From Nocardia kruczakiae NBRC 101016 (GTDB taxonomy: Bacteria; Actinomycetota; Actinomycetes; Mycobacteriales; Mycobacteriaceae), in NCBI RefSeq assembly GCF_001612965.1, contig NZ_BDBL01000006.1:124001-188000 (forward strand): a stretch of DNA of 64,000 bases, in the 5' to 3' direction. Every line of letters starts with the position of its first letter. Position 1 is the first letter of the stretch. Below are positions 35,793 through 43,927 of the stretch, in pieces. The position numbers and the translations under genes were made by a program. Below the pieces are notes generated by a model. The model saw nothing but the letters and a program-made list of their open reading frames with translations, was not told the DNA's origin and did not search any database.

Positions 35793-37051
35793 CCGCGACC
35801 ACTGGCCCCAGCGATTCGGTCGTCATCATCGGCGCCGGGCACGCCGGGGCGACGCTCGCCGGTCTGCTGCGCCAGCAGAAATGGGCGGGCCCGATCACGT
35901 TGATTGGGGAGGAGTCGCATCCGCCCTACCATCGGCCGCCGCTGTCGAAGAAGTTCACCGACGACTCCATGGTGCAACTGCTCAAACCCGCGGACTTCTA
36001 CCCCGACAACGACATCGAACTGCTGCTCGGGGCGCGTGCGACCGCAGTCGATGTCGCTGCTCGACGGGTGAGTTTGGACGATGCTGAGCATCGCGACTTC
36101 GCAACGCTGGTGATCGCGACCGGGGCGACGCCTCGCATGGTCCCGGTTCCCGGCGCCGAGGCCACGGGCATTTCGACGTTGCGCACGATCGCGGATGCGC
36201 AGCGATTGGGGTCCGCCTTGGACGCCGAGGCGACGCTGGCCGTGATCGGTGGCGGTTACGTCGGCATGGAAGTTGCGGCGGTGGCGCGCTCGAGGGGTGT
36301 CGACGTCACGGTGATCGAACGTGAGGACCGCATCCTCGCGCGGGTCGCCAGCGCCGAACTCTCACGCCGGCTGACCGAGTATCACGCGGCACGCGGCACG
36401 CGCGTGGTCGTGAATTGCAACGTCGCGGAATTCCTGACCACGGACGGCGCTCTCACAACGGTTGTGGCGCACGATGGTACGGCGATCGCCTGTGACCATG
36501 CGCTCGTCGGTGTCGGCGCGGTGCCCAATGTGGAGCTGGCACAGCAGTGTGGCGTTGCCTGCGACGGTGGCGTCCTGGTGGATCGCGCCGGACGGACGAA
36601 TGTGCCGGGAATCATGGCCATCGGTGACGTGACCCGCCGGCCGCACGACGCCCTGGACGGGCTCTATCGCCTGGAATCGATTCCCAGCGCGGTCGAACAG
36701 GCCAAACACGCCGCCGCCGCGATCTGCGGGACCGATGGGGGAGTCCACGAAACACCGTGGTTCTGGTCGGATCAGTTCGATCTGAAGTTGAAGATCGCCG
36801 GTCTCCTGGAGGCGGGGACCCGCACCATCGTGCGCGCGGGGGAGTCGCCCGAATCGTTCGCGCTGTTCCATCAGCGCCTCGATCGCACGGTGTGCGCGGT
36901 GGAGACGGCGAACAGCCCGAAGGACTTCATGGCCGGCAAGAAGCTGATCTCCGAGCGGGTGCCCGTGGATCCCGACCTGCTGGCCGATGCGGATGTGCCG
37001 ATTCGGGATCTTCTGCGAGGCGGCTCGCCCACGCGATCGGTGACCTACTGA
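35789..37051 (+). CDS. Ferredoxin reductase 1 (FAD, NADH)
   Basis: A 420-residue flavoprotein of the putidaredoxin/rhodocoxin reductase family. FAD binding: IIGAGHAGATLAGLLRQQ at the N-terminus and IMAIGDVTRRP later. NAD binding: VIGGGYVGMEVAAVARSRG. A C-terminal domain of about 90 residues (FWSDQFDLKLKIAG) is standard. It supplies electrons to ferredoxin 1. Its paralogue is reductase 2 (46499-47788). Confidence 0.9.
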   Translation: MTATTGPSDSVVIIGAGHAGATLAGLLRQQKWAGPITLIGEESHPPYHRPPLSKKFTDDSMVQLLKPADFYPDNDIELLLGARATAVDVAARRVSLDDAEHRDFATLVIATGATPRMVPVPGAEATGISTLRTIADAQRLGSALDAEATLAVIGGGYVGMEVAAVARSRGVDVTVIEREDRILARVASAELSRRLTEYHAARGTRVVVNCNVAEFLTTDGALTTVVAHDGTAIACDHALVGVGAVPNVELAQQCGVACDGGVLVDRAGRTNVPGIMAIGDVTRRPHDALDGLYRLESIPSAVEQAKHAAAAICGTDGGVHETPWFWSDQFDLKLKIAGLLEAGTRTIVRAGESPESFALFHQRLDRTVCAVETANSPKDFMAGKKLISERVPVDPDLLADADVPIRDLLRGGSPTRSVTY

Positions 37052-37068
37052 GTGAAACGGCAGACATC

Positions 37069-37293
37069 ATGGATCTGGTAAGCAACGGTGAGGTCGTGCT
37101 GTGGCGGCGCAGTTTCGAAGTACTCAATTACTTCGGCCGCTGCCCGGTGTGTGGTTACAGCGCCGAGGCAACCGTGGTGGTGACCACCTATACCGACGGT
37201 TCGTCCGACACCCAGCCCCTCGGGCGCTGTGGGCTGCCCTGCGGCTGGACGGGAGCGATCGAGATGAACACCATGACCAGCGTCAACCGCTGA
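37069..37293 (+). CDS. Small cysteine-rich protein, zinc-ribbon-like
   Basis: A 74-residue protein with GRCPVCGYSAE in the middle and LGRCGLPCGWTG near the end. The two cysteine pairs could bind one zinc or iron ion, in the manner of a zinc ribbon. It starts MDLVSNGEVVLWRR at the ATG at 37069, 17 bases after the reductase stop, and is the last gene before a very strong terminator. I do not know a family; its fixed place at the end of the P450 operon suggests a helper role. Confidence 0.6.
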   Translation: MDLVSNGEVVLWRRSFEVLNYFGRCPVCGYSAEATVVVTTYTDGSSDTQPLGRCGLPCGWTGAIEMNTMTSVNR

Positions 37294-37355
37294 TCGGATC
37301 GCCCTACCGAGCGACAGATCGGACCCGTGCTGTCGAGAGAACGTTCGATCATCCG

Positions 37356-37401
37356 AACCGCGAGAGGCCGCCGGCATCGATGCCGGCGGCCTCTTTCGGT
37401 T
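37356..37401. terminator. Very strong terminator of the P450 1 operon
   Basis: A 16-bp perfect palindromic arm pair (37363-37378 with 37379-37394) plus an outer AACCG/CGGTT pair (37356-37360 with 37397-37401), followed by TTTC-rich sequence on the plus strand. It sits between the convergent P450 1 operon and the plsB-like gene. Confidence 0.9.
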
Positions 37402-37414
37402 GCGCGACGCGGAA

Positions 37415-39172
37415 CTAGCGGCGGGCAACCGACCGTCGCGACAACTGCTCGATTCGATCCTGGATCGCTCGGATCTCGCGTCGGAACTCCGCGCGGCGCT
37501 GCCCCGATCCCGGCTGTTCACCGTCCAGCAGGCCCAGGTGGCGAGCGAGCCGCAGGGCGGTGTGAAACATCGCGGCCGAGGTGGATTCGGCGCCGGCATT
37601 GCGGCGTTGTAGTGCCCACTGGTGTGCGACCGCGAGGCACCGTTCGATGAACCACGGCTCATCGAACTCCGCCGAGTCGCCGAGTTCGGCGAGTTGGTGT
37701 GCGACCACCGCGTAGGCGTCGATGAACGGCCGCAGCATCAGCGGTGCCACGAGCAGATCGACGCGGTCGAGGCATCGTTCGGCGGTGGCCGCGTCGATCG
37801 ATGCCAAATCGGTGTTTCCACCGGAGATCAGATCGAGTTCGGACTGCAGCGCCGCCACGAATTCGGTTCTGCCCGCGAAGAAGAACTCGAATTTGAGTAG
37901 ATCGCGCAGCCGCAGTGCGTCGTCGAGCGCGGTCGCTGCGCCGTTCGTCGTGCACGAACCTTGTACGGCCACTTCGACAATCGCCCGTTCGATCACGGCG
38001 TGGATCGCGCTGTTGCGGTAGACCGCGGCGACCAGGTGCTGGCTCGGACGGATGCCCGACACGGTGGTATCACCGCGGAAACTGCTGAGCACACCGGTTT
38101 TCTCGAGGTCTTGCAGCGCACGCCGGACCGTGGCCCGGTCGGTGAGATTCGCCGCGTCGGCCGTCTGCCAATTCCGTGCGCGCAGGTACTCGGCGAGTGG
38201 TTCCACCGTCTCGAGCATCTCGTCGAGCGTCAGTGCCCGGTCGGCGGCCAATAGCGCGATACAGACCACCGCCGTCGGAGCGACCGGTGTGGCGCGGTTG
38301 ATCCGGTGCGACACTTCCACGGCGATGCGTTCGATGGCGGTGGTCTCGGCGGCATCGTCGCTCTTGAGTTCCTTGAGCCGGGACCGCAGCTCGATCGGCT
38401 CACCGAAGTCGACATACACGCGGCCCAGCCGGCGCTGCAGGCCACGTAGGTAGCCGAAGAGCCAGCGGACGTTCTCCGGCGTTTTGTTCTGCCCGCCCGC
38501 CTCCGCGGTCATCTTCTCCACCTCGTGGGTCGGAAGCTGGTCATAGAGGATGGAGACCGGCACCAGCAGCACGTCCGAGCCCTCCTGTTCCTCGACGGCA
38601 TCGGCGACGTAGCGCAACAGGCCGAGGCGTGGCGGGCGGAGCTTTCCGGTCCGGGAACGGCCGCCCTCGATGGACCAGATCATGTTGGAGCGGTCGGCGA
38701 CGAGTGTGCGGATGAACGATCGCAGGGCGAGTTTGTATACCGGGACATCGTTTGTCGCGCGCCGGATGTGGACGATGCCGGTTCGCCGGGCAATGGTCCC
38801 GAGCGGAAAGAAGTCGAGGTTGGCGCCCGCGAATCCGAAAGGCGCCCGCACCCCGAGCTCCACCAGCGCAGTGGGAAATACCCACTCGTCGAGATAGGAC
38901 CGATGTGAGATGAGGAATACCAGCGAATGCCCGCGGTCGAGCGCGTGCAGCTTCGCCAATTCCTCCTCGTCGACGAGCCGATCGTAGCCGCGCAGCATCC
39001 ACCGCCCAAGTGCATGCCACTGCCGCAGCACAGTCTGGTTGTGGGTGGCCCACATGCCGCGGTGGTAGGACCGGATCTCGTCGACGATGTCGGAAACCGG
39101 CCGGTTGAGGCGCGGCGCCAGGGCGGCCACCTCCTCCGCGGATTCGGCGCCCTGGCCCGCGTGGTCGGTCAC
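37415..39172 (-). CDS. plsB: Glycerol-3-phosphate acyltransferase, PlsB-like
   Basis: A 585-residue acyltransferase. The PlsB motifs are in order: HRSYLDEW (catalytic His-x4-Asp), ANLDFFPLGTIARRTGIVHI, IEGGRSRTGKLRPPRLG and VPVSILYDQLP. The C-terminal domain is helical. It would acylate glycerol-3-phosphate to start phospholipid or triacylglycerol synthesis. I used the GTG at 39170-39172, which overlaps (GTGA) the stop of an upstream reading frame; the open frame extends to 39295 but there it crosses a truncated hydrolase. It is shorter than E. coli PlsB (807), like some mycobacterial PlsB1-type proteins. Confidence 0.82.
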   Translation of the reverse strand: MTDHAGQGAESAEEVAALAPRLNRPVSDIVDEIRSYHRGMWATHNQTVLRQWHALGRWMLRGYDRLVDEEELAKLHALDRGHSLVFLISHRSYLDEWVFPTALVELGVRAPFGFAGANLDFFPLGTIARRTGIVHIRRATNDVPVYKLALRSFIRTLVADRSNMIWSIEGGRSRTGKLRPPRLGLLRYVADAVEEQEGSDVLLVPVSILYDQLPTHEVEKMTAEAGGQNKTPENVRWLFGYLRGLQRRLGRVYVDFGEPIELRSRLKELKSDDAAETTAIERIAVEVSHRINRATPVAPTAVVCIALLAADRALTLDEMLETVEPLAEYLRARNWQTADAANLTDRATVRRALQDLEKTGVLSSFRGDTTVSGIRPSQHLVAAVYRNSAIHAVIERAIVEVAVQGSCTTNGAATALDDALRLRDLLKFEFFFAGRTEFVAALQSELDLISGGNTDLASIDAATAERCLDRVDLLVAPLMLRPFIDAYAVVAHQLAELGDSAEFDEPWFIERCLAVAHQWALQRRNAGAESTSAAMFHTALRLARHLGLLDGEQPGSGQRRAEFRREIRAIQDRIEQLSRRSVARR

Positions 39173-39272
39173 GACTGCGCCTCCAGATTCGTGGACGTTG
39201 CCGAATCGGGCCAGTGCGCGAGGGTATCCGAATACAGCCGCCGCACCTGCTCGACCGAGCGGCGCCGCCACA
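39169..39272 (-). pseudogene. 3' end of an unidentified gene, truncated
   Basis: The minus-strand frame ending at 39169 reads SVEQVRRLYSDTLAHWPDS and then TNLEAQS, which looks like genuine coding sequence, and its TGA overlaps the plsB GTG. It can be followed only to about 39272, where the plus strand becomes a hydrolase fragment. So the original upstream partner of plsB has probably been removed by a rearrangement. Its identity is unknown. Confidence 0.35.
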
Positions 39273-39851
39273 GTGGATATCGTCGGCCACTCCATGGGCG
39301 GGCAGTTCGGGCTCTATGCCGCCGCAGATCTCGGCACTCGCGTGCGACGACTGGCGGTGCTCGGCGCACCCGGCGCCGCGCTTCGCGGTGTGAAACCGAT
39401 ACCGGCCATGTGCCTGCTCGCACTACCTAAACTCGGCCCGATGGCGCTGTCGCGGCCGATGCCGGACCGGATGTTCGAGCGCACCAACGATGTGTCGCTC
39501 GGCCGGGACGCTCTGCGTGACGCCGCGCCGGAAATGGTTGTCGCGCTGCGGTTGATCGGCGCCAGGACTGGCAACGCCCCGAGTATTGCAGGCTTCTTCC
39601 GGGCGCTGGTCAAAAGGGCGTCGGTGCGTCCGCAAGTGATGCTGGCCGGCGACACGCTCGCCCGCCTCGGACAACCGGTGCAGTTCGTCTGGGGTGACGA
39701 CGATGTGTTTCTGCGGCCGCTCGCCGCCGCGGCGTCGATCGTGGCGGTGCGAGATGTGCGCGTGCTCCGGCTTCCCGGGGCGGGTCACGCACCGTGGCTG
39801 CAGGCTCCCGAGCGCACGGGGCGGGCGGTCTCCGGCCACCTGCGCGGCTGA
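39273..39851 (+). pseudogene. Alpha/beta hydrolase, 5' truncated
   Basis: The C-terminal two thirds of an alpha/beta hydrolase, starting abruptly at the nucleophile elbow VDIVGHSMGGQFG. The cap region, catalytic acid (WGDDDVFL) and His (GAGHAPWLQ) follow and reach a normal end. The N-terminal strands and the HG oxyanion motif are absent, and no ribosome site precedes the fragment. The joint with the minus-strand fragment is near 39260-39273. Confidence 0.7.
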
Positions 39852-40019
39852 TAACAAACCTGGCCGGCTGTCAGGGTTTCTCACCCGCACGAGTGGTCTC
39901 GAGTAGCCCTTCCGAGGGATCTTCGCCGTCTGTCCATCTCGTCCGTCCCGCCGTCGAGGCACGATGACGCCGTCTGGTGAGGCGATTCGGTCTCGTGGTA
40001 CTCGGGGAAGAAGGCAGCG

Positions 40020-41041
40020 ATGACAAGCATCAACCGGCAGCCCGTGGTCGCGGTTCTGGGAGCGGGCTCGTGGGCGACCGCGGTGGCATCGATCGTGGCG
40101 TGGAATTCACCGACCGTGATGTGGGCGCGCTCGGCCGAGGTCACCGCCGAAATCAACGAACGCTCGCGCAACGGGCGCTATAACGGGGAATGGCCGCTGC
40201 CCCCGGCCTTGCGTGCCACATCATGTGTCGAGGAAGCCCTGGCCGCAGCGGACGTCGTCGTCGCCGGAATTCCATCGAAGGTATTCCGTGACGTGCTGGG
40301 CGACGCGGCGGCATTCGTCCGGCCCGGGGTGCCGATCATCAGCCTGGTCAAGGGGCTCGAGCGCGGAACCGACCGGCGAATGACACAGATCGTCTCCGAA
40401 ATGCTGCCGGGGCATCCGGCCGGTGTGCTCGCCGGCCCGAACATCGCCCAGGAGATCGTCGAGGGGTATGCCGCGGCCGCCACTCTCGCCATGCCCGAGC
40501 CGGATTGCGCAGACCAGCTCGCAGCCCTGTTCCGGACATCTCGATACCGCGTCTACTCCAGTACCGATGTGGTCGGCGTCGAACTGTGCGGGGCATTGAA
40601 GAACGTGTACGCGATCGCGGCGGGAATGGCGGACGGCGCCGGCGCGGGTTACAACACCAAGGCAATGGTCATCACGCGTTCGCTGCGCGAGATGGCATCC
40701 CTCGGGTCGGCGCTGGGCGGTGAGCTCGCGACATTCAGTGGTCTGGCCGGCAACGGCGATCTCATCGTGACCTGCACGAGTCCGCGCAGCCGGAACCGCA
40801 GGCTCGGTGAAGCGCTCGGTCGTGGCATGACGATCGAGGACGCGCTCGCGACGCTGACCCAGGTGGCCGAGGGCGCCGGCGCTGTGGGCGTCGTCAAGCG
40901 GCTGGCCGAACGAGTGGGTGTCGACGCGCCCTCGTGCGCGAGGTGGACGCGGTAGTCAACCACGGGGCGACAGTAGCCGACGCGTACCGCGGACTGCTGC
41001 GCGAGATTCCAGGTCACGAAACGCGCGGAAGCGGCTGGTGA
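40020..41041 (+). pseudogene. gpsA: Glycerol-3-phosphate dehydrogenase, frameshifted near the end
   Basis: An NAD(P)-dependent GpsA. It has the nucleotide motif VLGAGSWATA, the substrate region LVKGLERG and the catalytic LCGALKNVYAIAAGMADG. At about 40929-40932 a base is missing from a C-run: the first frame stops early (VDAPSCARWTR, end 40955), while the natural C-terminus continues in another frame as REVDAVVNHGATVADAYRG to the TGA at 41039-41041. The truncated form loses about 38 residues. This could be a recent mutation or a sequencing error; the rest is intact. It may supply glycerol-3-phosphate to the PlsB-like enzyme. Confidence 0.75.
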
Positions 41042-41052
41042 GCGCGAGCGCC

Positions 41053-41304
41053 TCAGGGGCCGAGAAAGAGGCGCTCACACGGCAATCGGGGCATGAGCTC
41101 GCAGTGCTCCACCGTGGTAAGGACCAATTCGATTGCGCACCAGCGTCTTCGCGCCCAGTCCATGATGATATTGCGCGCGGCCTCCGCGGTGGCAGTGTAG
41201 TCGAGCGCGACGTCGGCCAGCCAGATACGCAGGTGCACATGCCCGTCGGACGGGCACCACCGTGCCGCCTGCATCGCTGATACGCTTCTCGGTAGCTGCT
41301 TCAT
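41053..41304 (-). CDS. Small hypothetical protein
   Basis: An 83-residue protein with an excellent ribosome site (GGAGGAGCCTCG directly before the ATG at 41302-41304). It has a mixed alpha/beta look (HVHLRIWLADVALDYTATAE), a helix RNIIMDWARRRW and three cysteines. No family is recognised. It follows the hairpin that ends the ACAD-SDR operon on the same strand. Confidence 0.6.
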   Translation of the reverse strand: MKQLPRSVSAMQAARWCPSDGHVHLRIWLADVALDYTATAEAARNIIMDWARRRWCAIELVLTTVEHCELMPRLPCERLFLGP

Positions 41305-41422
41305 CGAGGCTCCTCCGTATCAGATCCATGCTCCGGCAATCTGCCCGTTCACCACGTCCCCCTGGTGAAGCATGCCTGTACCTCATCGGAGGGAATTTCG
41401 GCGCAGGGACACCGCACGAACA

Positions 41423-41469
41423 CGCCCCGTGGGACCGCAACGTGTGTGTCGATGCGGTCCCACGGGGCG
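41423..41469. terminator. Strong terminator of the ACAD-SDR operon
   Basis: A perfect 17-bp stem (41423-41439 with 41453-41469) and 13-base loop, 27 bases past the SDR stop on the minus strand. There is no U-run. Confidence 0.85.
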
Positions 41470-41495
41470 CGTGGGTGAGGCGCGCTACATCGGAC

Positions 41496-42311
41496 TCAGG
41501 CCGCGGAGATGCCGCCGTTGACGCTGATGGCCTGACCGGTCAGGCGACCGGACTCCGGGCGGCACAGGAATACCGCCAACGCGGCGATATCGTCGGCAAC
41601 CGGCACTCCGAGGTGCGCCTGCTGGGCGGCCTTGGCGAACAGCTTGGCGCTGAACCCGTCGCTGGTGATGCGCTCGGTCGAACCGGTTTCGTTGACCAGG
41701 GACGGTGTCAGGACGTTGGCGCGGATCCCGTCGCGTTTGCCTTCGATGGCAATCGTCCTGGTGAACATCACGATCCCGGCCTTGGCGGCGCCGATCACCG
41801 CCTCGCCGGGAGTCGCGGTCTTGCCCGCGTCGGACGCCAGGTTGACGATGACGCCGTGGCGCCGCTGTCGCATCATCGGCATCACCGTGCTCGCCATATG
41901 CATCGAGGGCAAGGCGAGATCGGTGTAGATGGTGGCGATGTCCTCGGTCGCGATCTTGGAAAACAGCTCCGGCTTGACGTCGGCCGCAGTCGAGCAGACC
42001 AGGATATCGATGCCGTTCAGCAGGATTTCGGCTTGCGCGGCAATCGATTTCGCCGCAGCCGGGTCGATCGGGTTGCCTTGAACGAAGCTGACTTGCGCGC
42101 CGGACTTCTCCACGAGCGACTTCGCTTGCTCGCCACGCGCTTCGTTTCGCCCGACCAACACGATGCGAGGGACCCCCGCCTCGGCCAGCTGTCGCGCCGT
42201 CGCGAGTCCGATGCCGGCGGTTCCGCCGATGACCAGCGCCCCGCTGTCGGCGAGTTCCTTCGGCGGAGCGAGGATGCGGCCCGATTCGGCCGACGGTTGC
42301 GTCTTGCTCAC
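41496..42311 (-). CDS. Short-chain dehydrogenase lacking the catalytic Tyr
   Basis: A 271-residue protein with the SDR fold: LVIGGTAGIGLATA binds the cofactor. The catalytic region reads VNLASDAG, then GEAVIGAAKAG, where the YxxxK motif should be. The lysine is kept but the tyrosine position is Ile, and NNAG is replaced by STAA. So it may be an inactive scaffold or use a different mechanism. The GTG start at 42309-42311 overlaps the upstream dehydrogenase stop (GTGA), and the end GQAISVNGGISA is typical of SDRs. Confidence 0.85.
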   Translation of the reverse strand: MSKTQPSAESGRILAPPKELADSGALVIGGTAGIGLATARQLAEAGVPRIVLVGRNEARGEQAKSLVEKSGAQVSFVQGNPIDPAAAKSIAAQAEILLNGIDILVCSTAADVKPELFSKIATEDIATIYTDLALPSMHMASTVMPMMRQRRHGVIVNLASDAGKTATPGEAVIGAAKAGIVMFTRTIAIEGKRDGIRANVLTPSLVNETGSTERITSDGFSAKLFAKAAQQAHLGVPVADDIAALAVFLCRPESGRLTGQAISVNGGISAA

Positions 42312-43462
42312 AGCGACACCGTCCCGCGGGTGAAAATGTCCTTGGCGATGATCTTCTTCTGGATCTCCGCGGTCCCGTCCGCGACCAGGTAGGCCATCAC
42401 GTCTCGGAAGCGTTGTTGCAGTGGGAATTCCACCGAGTATCCGAGGTTGCCGTGAATGCGCATCGCCGCCTCGATCGCGTTCTTGGCGACGATCGGCGGC
42501 CACCATTTGCTCATCGAGGCGAGCGAGGTGTGCGGGCGTCCGGTCTCGCGCGACCACAGCGCGCGATAGCAGATCCAGCGCGCCCCCTCGATATAGGTCG
42601 CGTGTTCGGCGAGCTGAAAGGAAACACCCTGGTTCTCGCCGATGGGCTTACCGAATGCCTCGCGCTGCTGCGCGTACTGTGCGGCTTCCTCGAGGCTCTG
42701 TTTGGCGGCGCCCAGGCAGAGCAGACCGAGCGCTGCGCGGCTGAAGTCGAAGTGGTTCATCACCGACTGGAAGCCACGGCCCTCTTCGCCGATGATGTGC
42801 GAGGACGGGATGAAGACATCCTCGAAATGCAAAGCGCCCCAGCCCAAGGGCAGGCACCCCATACCGGGCATATGGCTGCGGCTGACGCCGGGGGAGTCCA
42901 GCGGGACGACGAAACAGCTCACGCCGGTCGAGCGCGTGGTGCCCGCTTCCCGTGCGTAGACGAGGGCGACGGTCGCGTTCATCGCCCACGAGATGGCCGT
43001 CTTCTCGCCGTTGAGTTTCCACCCGCCGGGCACGGCGGTGGCGGTGGTGCGCAGGCCCGCCGCATCCGATCCCGACCCGGGTTCGGTCAACGCGATCGCA
43101 ATCGTCTCTTCTCCGGCGATCAGCGGCGGCAGATACCGCTCGCGGACCTCCTTCGAAGCCAGACTCAGCTGAGATCCCGAGAGTCCGATCTGTACTGGTA
43201 CTCCGGCCATGTTCACATCGCCGTAGGCGAGGGTCTCGGTGGCGAGGCCGAGCAGGACGGGATCTTCGTGCCCGGTGCCGCCGTACTCTTCGGGCAAGCC
43301 GATGCCCAGGACCCCGAGGTCACCCAGCTTCTTGTAGATGTCGAACGGAAACTCGGCCGATGCGGCGCGGTCCCGGTAGCCGGGTAGTAGTACATGTTCG
43401 CTGAAGCTTTCCAGCGTCTTGCGGAACTCCTCATGTTCGTCCGCGAATTCGAAGGACACCAT
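42308..43462 (-). CDS. Acyl-CoA dehydrogenase (ACAD-a)
   Basis: A 384-residue FAD-dependent acyl-CoA dehydrogenase. Standard blocks: IALTEPGSGSDAAGL, the C-terminal helix domain QREAFGKPIGENQGV, and IHGNLGYSVEFPLQ. The usual catalytic YEGT is here VADGTAEIQ, so Asp may replace Glu. It oxidises an acyl-CoA at the alpha-beta bond. AGGAGGGG lies six bases before the ATG, and operator C sits upstream. It is first in an operon with the SDR. Confidence 0.88.
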   Translation of the reverse strand: MVSFEFADEHEEFRKTLESFSEHVLLPGYRDRAASAEFPFDIYKKLGDLGVLGIGLPEEYGGTGHEDPVLLGLATETLAYGDVNMAGVPVQIGLSGSQLSLASKEVRERYLPPLIAGEETIAIALTEPGSGSDAAGLRTTATAVPGGWKLNGEKTAISWAMNATVALVYAREAGTTRSTGVSCFVVPLDSPGVSRSHMPGMGCLPLGWGALHFEDVFIPSSHIIGEEGRGFQSVMNHFDFSRAALGLLCLGAAKQSLEEAAQYAQQREAFGKPIGENQGVSFQLAEHATYIEGARWICYRALWSRETGRPHTSLASMSKWWPPIVAKNAIEAAMRIHGNLGYSVEFPLQQRFRDVMAYLVADGTAEIQKKIIAKDIFTRGTVSL

Positions 43463-43482
43463 CCGGGCCCCTCCTCTCTTAA

Positions 43483-43508
43483 GGTCCGACCAATATTATC
43501 ATTGGTCC
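43483..43508 (+). promoter_or_regulatory. Operator C of the shared 26-bp block
   Basis: GGTCCGACC - 12 bases - GGTCC at 43483-43508. Within it GACCAAT and ATTGGTC form a perfect inverted repeat. On the minus strand the spacer contains GATAAT, a good -10, 33 bases from the dehydrogenase start, so a protein bound here should block that promoter. Confidence 0.7.
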
Positions 43509-43518
43509 TTATTTAGAC

Positions 43519-43809
43519 CTAGAGTGCCGCGGTGCGACCCGTGCCTAGGATCTGCGCCAAGCGCGCCTCGAACGCGCGTCCGGTGATTCCGAATCGCGTG
43601 AAGATCTCGTCTTCCGGCGGTCCGCCGAAGGGTAGCCAGATCTCCGCGAGGCGAACCATCTCGTCGGTCTCGCTGTAGGCGTGCGGAGGTGACGCGTGGC
43701 GGGTTCGGCGTGGCAGATCGCGTGTTTGCCGATATCGCCGGATTCGTTGCGCCAGTTGTAATCGGGCATGGGCACTCGGGGCGGATCGCATCGTGTCGAA
43801 AACTTTCAT
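43519..43809 (-). CDS. Small DUF3263-like protein
   Basis: A 96-residue basic protein. The C-terminal half (EMVRLAEIWLPFGGPPEDEI, then FGITGRAFEARLAQIL) has the spacing of the DUF3263 family: a helix with Trp, a turn, then a helix-turn-helix-like FGxxxxxxxxxLxxxL. The N-terminal 50 residues are Arg/His-rich. It could bind DNA. The ATG at 43807-43809 lies 42 bases from operator D, which contains a perfect 15-bp palindrome. It ends ten bases before operator C. Confidence 0.6.
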   Translation of the reverse strand: MKVFDTMRSAPSAHARLQLAQRIRRYRQTRDLPRRTRHASPPHAYSETDEMVRLAEIWLPFGGPPEDEIFTRFGITGRAFEARLAQILGTGRTAAL

Positions 43810-43854
43810 GCGGCGGCCTGCTCTGATGAGGCCGCACTCGAACGTGGCAAATAT

Positions 43855-43880
43855 GGTCAGACCATAATATGGTCAGGTCC
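43855..43880 (+). promoter_or_regulatory. Operator D of the shared 26-bp block
   Basis: GGTCAGACC - 12 bases - GGTCC at 43855-43880. TATGGTCAGACCATA (43852-43866) is a perfect palindrome about a central base. On the minus strand TTGCGT, 17 bases, TATTAT (the latter at 43869-43864, inside the spacer) make a promoter for the DUF3263-like gene. Confidence 0.75.
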
Positions 43881-43927
43881 TTCTGTACGCAATGGCCAGC
43901 CGGCTCACGGGCCACGGCGCCACGTTC

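Noticed and set aside
39273..39295. ATG at 39293-39295 as the plsB start
   Set aside because: It would read the plsB frame through the nucleophile-elbow codons of the truncated hydrolase; the GTG at 39172 with a GTGA overlap is better supported.
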